DNA from: Campylobacterales bacterium
GTDB taxonomy: Bacteria > Campylobacterota > Campylobacteria > Campylobacterales > Arcobacteraceae
DNA length: 17,764 bases
NCBI GenBank assembly: GCA_027064245.1
Contig: JAMOPZ010000052.1
Location: 1 to 17,764 of the forward strand
Direction: 5' to 3'
Made by a program: the position numbers and the translations under genes. The notes under the pieces were generated by a model. It had not been told where the DNA came from. It made no database searches and saw only the letters and a program-made list of their open reading frames with translations. Below are positions 14,274-17,764 of the stretch, piece by piece. Numbering within the stretch: the first letter of the stretch is position 1; each line of letters starts with the position of its first letter.

Positions 14274-15162
14274 ATGCATAAGCCTTTTGTAATGTTTGTG
14301 CTTTTTGTTCTGCAAGCTCTAAGTCTACTATTTCATAGTTTGCTTTATCTTCTAAAAGCTTTTTTGTTAAAAGATGATTTAGATGATGACTTGATGCATA
14401 AGCATTATATGTCCCAATAACTGTATATCCTAAAAGTGCCATATCCCCTATAGCATCAAGTATTTTATGTCTTACAAACTCATCATCATATCTAAGACCA
14501 TCAGGATTTAAAATTTTTTGATCATCTAAAACAATAGCATTATCTAAGCTACCTCCAAGAGCTAAACCTATACTTCTTAAATACTGAACCTCATGTAAAA
14601 ATCCAAATGTTCTAGCACGACTTATATTTTCTTTATATTCTTGTATAGAATAGTCAAATTTAAAATTTTGTTGACCAATAATAGGATGATCAAAATCTAT
14701 AGAAAAATCATAAACTATATGATTTGAGGGAGATAAAGATACCTTTTTATTATCAACTTCTATAGATACTTTCTTTTTAATTAAAAGTGCTTTTTTTGAT
14801 TTTTCTTGCTCTTTTATACCAACTTCATCTAAAAGCATACAAAATCCACTACTACTTCCATCTAATATAGGTATCTCATCATTATCAAGTACTATGCGTA
14901 GATTATCTATCCCATAGGCATATATTGCTGAAAGTAGATGCTCTATAGTAGATATTACTACATTGTTTTTTCCTATTACAGTTGCCATTTTTGTATCTAT
15001 TACATAATCTGGTGTTAAAGGTATAGAAACAGCTTCATCAGATCTATAAAATACTATTCCCATATCACAATCAAGTGGTTCTAATCTCATATTAACAGGT
15101 ACACCTTTGTGTAATCCTATACCTATAATCTCAACTGATTTCTTTATAGTTCTTTGTTTCAT
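14266..15162 (-). CDS. lpxC: UDP-3-O-acyl-N-acetylglucosamine deacetylase
   Basis: Committed step of lipid A synthesis: zinc-dependent deacetylation of UDP-3-O-acyl-GlcNAc in the cytoplasm. The 298 residues carry the full active site: TIEHLLSA with catalytic E74 and zinc ligand H75, RHKILDAIGD with zinc ligands H232 and D236, and SSHHLNH (258-263) with the general acid histidine. The N-terminus TIKKSVEIIGIGLHKGVPV and the loop ILDGSSSGF (99-107) are typical. The A of its ATG is the last base of the M23 peptidase stop codon (TAATG), and its end overlaps tsaB. Confidence 0.98.
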   Translation of the reverse strand: MKQRTIKKSVEIIGIGLHKGVPVNMRLEPLDCDMGIVFYRSDEAVSIPLTPDYVIDTKMATVIGKNNVVISTIEHLLSAIYAYGIDNLRIVLDNDEIPILDGSSSGFCMLLDEVGIKEQEKSKKALLIKKKVSIEVDNKKVSLSPSNHIVYDFSIDFDHPIIGQQNFKFDYSIQEYKENISRARTFGFLHEVQYLRSIGLALGGSLDNAIVLDDQKILNPDGLRYDDEFVRHKILDAIGDMALLGYTVIGTYNAYASSHHLNHLLTKKLLEDKANYEIVDLELAEQKAQTLQKAYAYA

Positions 15163-16544
15163 TATTTTGATAATATCTGTTTTTTTGCATTTTTTAGAAC
15201 TTTTGTAATTCTACCTTTGATCCAGTGACTATCCATCCATTCCAATGGATTTACCTCATAACCTTGGACAATAATTCCAAAATGTAGATGATCACCAAAA
15301 ACACCACCAGTAGAACCTGTATTTGCTATTTTCTGTCCAGCTGTTACACTATCTCCTAGTTCTACATTTTGCGTACTTGTATGTGCATATAAAGAACAAA
15401 GCCCTAAACTATGTTTTACAATAATAGCATTTCCATATAACCCTAAATAATTTTTATAAACAACAACCCCATCATTTGATATTTTTATAGGTGCATGTTT
15501 TATACTTGCCATATCTATTCCTAAATGCCAAGCTTCGTTTATTTTTTTGCCATCTAAATAGTATGATCTTCGCTCTCCGTAAGATGCTACAGTTTTAGAT
15601 CCTCTTAATCTTCTAAATCTTTTTATATTAAAACTATCTATAATTGATGTAGTATCTATAGCTTTATCTCCTACTTCCTTTATAGTTTTAAGATTTTTTG
15701 CTCTTAACTCTTTATTTGAATATATAAATATCTCCTCTAAAGTTTGAGGTACTTGCATATTACTTTGTTCTAATACATTTGTACTTACATTTTTTATAAA
15801 GTTTTCACTTAATTTTATATTATCTTTTTTTAATCTTGCATTTTGAATATAAAGTGGTACTTTTGTTACAGTTTGATTATTTGCTTTATCTATTGCCACT
15901 AAATTTACTCTTTTAAATTTTTTTATATCTATAGGCCAAGCAATAAGAGCTACAAAATAACTCTCTTTTAAATATGGAGTAAGTTTAAATTTTATTTTAT
16001 TATTAAAAGAGATATAAGCCTCTTTTAAATTTTTATCTTTTACTTGAACTACTACAATAGCGCTCCCACCTCTTTGGATATATCTTGAGTTGTTTACTAT
16101 ATTTGCAGTTGGTTTTTTCTTGTCTATTTTAACATTTATATTTTTTATTGCTATATTTCCATTCATATAGTTCCATTTACTATTATCTACTACTTGAACT
16201 TGAATTATCGCTTTATCTTTTTTATAAAACATATCTAATTTTGGTGGATCTATTTGAAGATCTAGTTGTTTAGATGGGATAGGCAATATCTCTTGAGCTA
16301 ATACTATCTCTTTATTTCCATCTTTAAAAATAATTTTATAAAATTTTATTCCACTATCATCACTTAACTTTATAGATAATTTTGAGTGTAAATTCCAAAA
16401 TATATTGTTTTGGATATCTATAGTTGGTTTATTTTTTTCAAACATAGGAGAAAAAAATACAAATCCCCCTCCTGCAATTAATGAGATAAAAATAAACATA
16501 AAGATAACCGAAGCTAAACTAGTTTTTTTAGTTTTAAATGTCAA
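15162..16544 (-). CDS. M23-family (LytM) zinc metallopeptidase, membrane anchored
   Basis: A 460-residue periplasmic peptidoglycan endopeptidase candidate. One hydrophobic segment at about 11-32 (ASVIFMFIFISLIAGGGFVF) follows a lysine-rich N-terminus and should anchor it in the inner membrane. Residues about 40-240 form beta-rich, Ig-like repeats containing DDSGI and KDKNLKEAYI patterns. The C-terminal LytM domain has the zinc ligands H340 and D344 in HLGIDMA, a catalytic histidine H388 in YAHTS, and H421 in GDHLHFGI. All M23 catalytic residues are present, so it should be active, unlike degenerate EnvC/NlpD-type domains. Its substrate is probably a DD-crosslink, affecting wall shape or division. 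It is the first gene of the operon; AAGGA precedes the ATG. An M23 peptidase before lpxC matches the C. jejuni order as I recall it. Confidence 0.92.
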   Translation of the reverse strand: MTFKTKKTSLASVIFMFIFISLIAGGGFVFFSPMFEKNKPTIDIQNNIFWNLHSKLSIKLSDDSGIKFYKIIFKDGNKEIVLAQEILPIPSKQLDLQIDPPKLDMFYKKDKAIIQVQVVDNSKWNYMNGNIAIKNINVKIDKKKPTANIVNNSRYIQRGGSAIVVVQVKDKNLKEAYISFNNKIKFKLTPYLKESYFVALIAWPIDIKKFKRVNLVAIDKANNQTVTKVPLYIQNARLKKDNIKLSENFIKNVSTNVLEQSNMQVPQTLEEIFIYSNKELRAKNLKTIKEVGDKAIDTTSIIDSFNIKRFRRLRGSKTVASYGERRSYYLDGKKINEAWHLGIDMASIKHAPIKISNDGVVVYKNYLGLYGNAIIVKHSLGLCSLYAHTSTQNVELGDSVTAGQKIANTGSTGGVFGDHLHFGIIVQGYEVNPLEWMDSHWIKGRITKVLKNAKKQILSK

Positions 16545-16571
16545 AATAATTCCTTAAATTTTTTTATACTT

Positions 16572-16580
16572 ATGATACCA
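16572..16580 (-). promoter_or_regulatory. Predicted extended -10 promoter of the M23 - lpxC - tsaB - proA operon
   Basis: TGGTATCAT on the minus strand (16580-16572) fits an extended -10 element (TG, one base, then TATCAT, five of six matches), preceded by a run of seven T. Transcription would start near 16565, about 20 bases before the ATG, leaving room for the AAGGA site. It is divergent from smpB. Confidence 0.5.
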
Positions 16581-16640
16581 AAAAAATATTTAATTTTACT
16601 ATAAAAAGATAAATTTTACTTTCTTTAATCAATAATTTGA

Positions 16641-16646
16641 TACAAT
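16641..16646 (+). promoter_or_regulatory. Predicted -10 box of smpB, implying a leaderless message
   Basis: TACAAT (16641-16646) ends six bases before the smpB ATG at 16653, so transcription would begin on or right next to the start codon. No AGGA-type site lies in the 30 bases upstream. A TTTACT at 16615-16620 is too far away (20 bases) to be a good -35. Predicted from sequence only. Confidence 0.5.
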
Positions 16647-16652
16647 ACTTTT

Positions 16653-17126
16653 ATGGCAAAAGATAAAAAAAAACAAAGAGAATTTTTAAATAAAAAAGCT
16701 TTTCATAACTATACTATAGAGGATATCTTTGAAGTTGGAATTGAACTAAAAGGTAGTGAAGTTAAATCTATCCGTGCAGGGAGATTAAATATTAAAGATA
16801 GTTTTATACGAATTATTAAAAATGAAGTTTTTATACTAAATATGCATATAAGTTTGCTTGAGACTACTCATACCTCATATCGTCCAGATGAATTAAGAGA
16901 TAGAAAACTTTTACTTCATAGAAAACAGATAAATAAACTTTATGAAAAAGTTACAAAAGATGGTTATACGATTGTACCTACAAAATTATATTTTAATGAT
17001 AAAAACATGGTAAAACTAAATATTGGTCTCGCAAAAGGTAAAAAACTTTATGATAAAAGAGAAGATCTAAAGCAAAAAACTATGAAAAGAGACACTCAAA
17101 GAATTTTAAAAGAATACAACAGATAG
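16653..17126 (+). CDS. smpB: SsrA-binding protein SmpB
   Basis: Binds tmRNA and delivers it to stalled ribosomes for trans-translation. At 157 residues it is full length. The family's conserved blocks are present: NKKAFHNYTIEDIFEVGI (13-30), ELKGSEVKSIRAGR (31-44), the middle LHRKQINKLYEKV and VPTKLYFN, and the C-terminal GLAKGKKLYDKREDLKQK. The C-terminal tail is basic and ends in KEYNR; this tail enters the mRNA channel. The ATG is fixed by the usual MAKDKKKQREFLNKKA start. There is no ribosome binding site, and a -10 box sits six bases upstream. It is divergent from the M23 peptidase gene and monocistronic. The 61 bases after it, facing the convergent gene, show only AT-rich sequence without a clear terminator. 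The tmRNA gene itself is not in the window. Confidence 0.98.
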   Translation: MAKDKKKQREFLNKKAFHNYTIEDIFEVGIELKGSEVKSIRAGRLNIKDSFIRIIKNEVFILNMHISLLETTHTSYRPDELRDRKLLLHRKQINKLYEKVTKDGYTIVPTKLYFNDKNMVKLNIGLAKGKKLYDKREDLKQKTMKRDTQRILKEYNR

Positions 17127-17187
17127 ATTTAAATATTTAAAACCAATAATCCAATATGTAAATTTATAGTCTTAATTATCGTTAATT

Positions 17188-17763
17188 TTAATCCTTAAAA
17201 TCTAATATTATAATATCACTTAATTTTGGTTTATAAGATATATCCTCAAACTTCAACCATCCAAAATTGCAAGTTGATTGTTGTGATACTTCACCAGTAG
17301 CTCTTAGATTAAAATTTTTATCATATAAAGAAGCAATTTCTCCTTTATTTATATAATTGCAAGTTCCACCATCTATTTTAATAGCATAGGTATTTGGTTT
17401 TTTTATATTTTTTTTAATTTCAGTTATTTTAAAAGGTGGATTAAGCTTTCTCCTTATACGATAAAAAATATCATCAAAAAGATATTTTATAATTTCATTA
17501 TAATTTATATTATATTTTTTATCTATATATCCCATTTTATCTATAAATTGATCAGACAAATAAGCATCAAATAAATATGTATGATGATTATATTTAAATT
17601 TTACATTTGCTTTTGCATAATACTGAATTCTATATTTACCATATTGTCTATAATTATTTGTCATATAGTTGTTTGTAACAATAATTTGATTCTTTATAAT
17701 AGTATTATTATTTGAAATATTTGTAGTAATATTGCTATTTTGTTTCTTTTGTTTCTTTTGTTC
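17188..17763 (-). CDS. Unrecognised protein, C-terminal part (reading frame runs off the window)
   Basis: The frame ends at TAA 17188-17190 and stays open through the window edge, giving at least 191 residues. The internal ATG at 17664 is probably not the start: upstream codons continue without a stop as a lysine/glutamine then asparagine/threonine-rich linker (EQKKQKKQNSN, then ISNNNTIIKNQ). Near that ATG, TNNYMTNNY is a five-residue duplication. The visible C-terminus has a mixed alpha/beta part (about 17690-17400) and a beta-rich end, INKGEIASLYDKNFNLRATG then FGWLKFEDISYKP, with two cysteines (GGTCNY, QSTCNFGW) that could form a disulfide. This end resembles small beta domains of envelope or flagellar accessory proteins, but I cannot name a family. 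A secreted protein with a low-complexity linker is a reasonable guess only. Confidence 0.65.
   Translation of the reverse strand, partial: EQKKQKKQNSNITTNISNNNTIIKNQIIVTNNYMTNNYRQYGKYRIQYYAKANVKFKYNHHTYLFDAYLSDQFIDKMGYIDKKYNINYNEIIKYLFDDIFYRIRRKLNPPFKITEIKKNIKKPNTYAIKIDGGTCNYINKGEIASLYDKNFNLRATGEVSQQSTCNFGWLKFEDISYKPKLSDIIILDFKD
17741..17763. repeat. Short 9-bp tandem repeat in a coding linker
   Basis: GTTTCTTTT occurs twice in a row with partial further units, encoding QKK-QKK-Q on the minus strand in the linker of the truncated gene. The period is a multiple of three, so unit gain or loss would not break the frame. Confidence 0.6.
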
Positions 17764-17764
17764 A

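Noticed and set aside
17127..17187. Bidirectional terminator between smpB and the convergent gene
   Set aside because: Only weak all-A/T self-complementary stretches; no GC-containing stem followed by a T tract on either strand.

Overview
The window is AT-rich, densely packed bacterial DNA from a member of the Campylobacterota (epsilonproteobacteria), most likely an Arcobacter-type genome. Two conserved gene orders support this: ndk - yceD/DUF177 - rpmF - plsX - fabH next to a ferredoxin gene, and M23 peptidase - lpxC - short tsaB. Both match my memory of Campylobacter jejuni gene order. Lysine-, asparagine- and isoleucine-rich proteins and AGGA-type ribosome binding sites with A/T spacers fit as well. 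The genus is an inference. I see no insertion sequence, integrase, prophage or CRISPR array.

Layout: (1) 1-3641, minus strand: ileS, then a 34-residue membrane peptide gene overlapping its stop, then the start of a branched-chain aminotransferase gene cut by the window edge. (2) 3735-4633, plus strand: a stand-alone CinA C-terminal (PncC-type) amidase, then a tRNA operon (Lys-Glu-Val-Asp). The tRNA promoter has perfect consensus hexamers, and its -35 box contains the stop codon of the amidase gene. (3) 4706-6847, minus strand: a response regulator - histidine kinase - small cytochrome c operon with overlapping genes and an 11-bp tandem repeat upstream. (4) 6941-12076, minus strand: ndk, yceD-like, rpmF, plsX, fabH, a DnaT-like protein with two tandem tryptophan motifs, an unknown 188-residue protein, and rsmE. 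(5) 12204-12458: a monocistronic 2[4Fe-4S] ferredoxin gene with a clear terminator. (6) 12553-16544, minus strand: M23 peptidase - lpxC - tsaB - proA, nearly all overlapping. (7) 16653-17126, plus strand: smpB, apparently leaderless. (8) 17188 to the right edge, minus strand: the C-terminal part of an unrecognised protein whose reading frame runs out of the window.

Most genes are housekeeping: isoleucine charging and branched-chain amino acid metabolism, nucleotide balance, phospholipid and fatty acid initiation, lipid A and wall synthesis, tRNA t6A modification, rRNA methylation and trans-translation. The less ordinary parts are the DnaT-like gene with its unknown partner inside the lipid/ribosome operon, the two-component/cytochrome module with its repeat operator, two promoters placed so close to their start codons that the mRNAs should be leaderless (response regulator and smpB), and the small membrane peptide after ileS.
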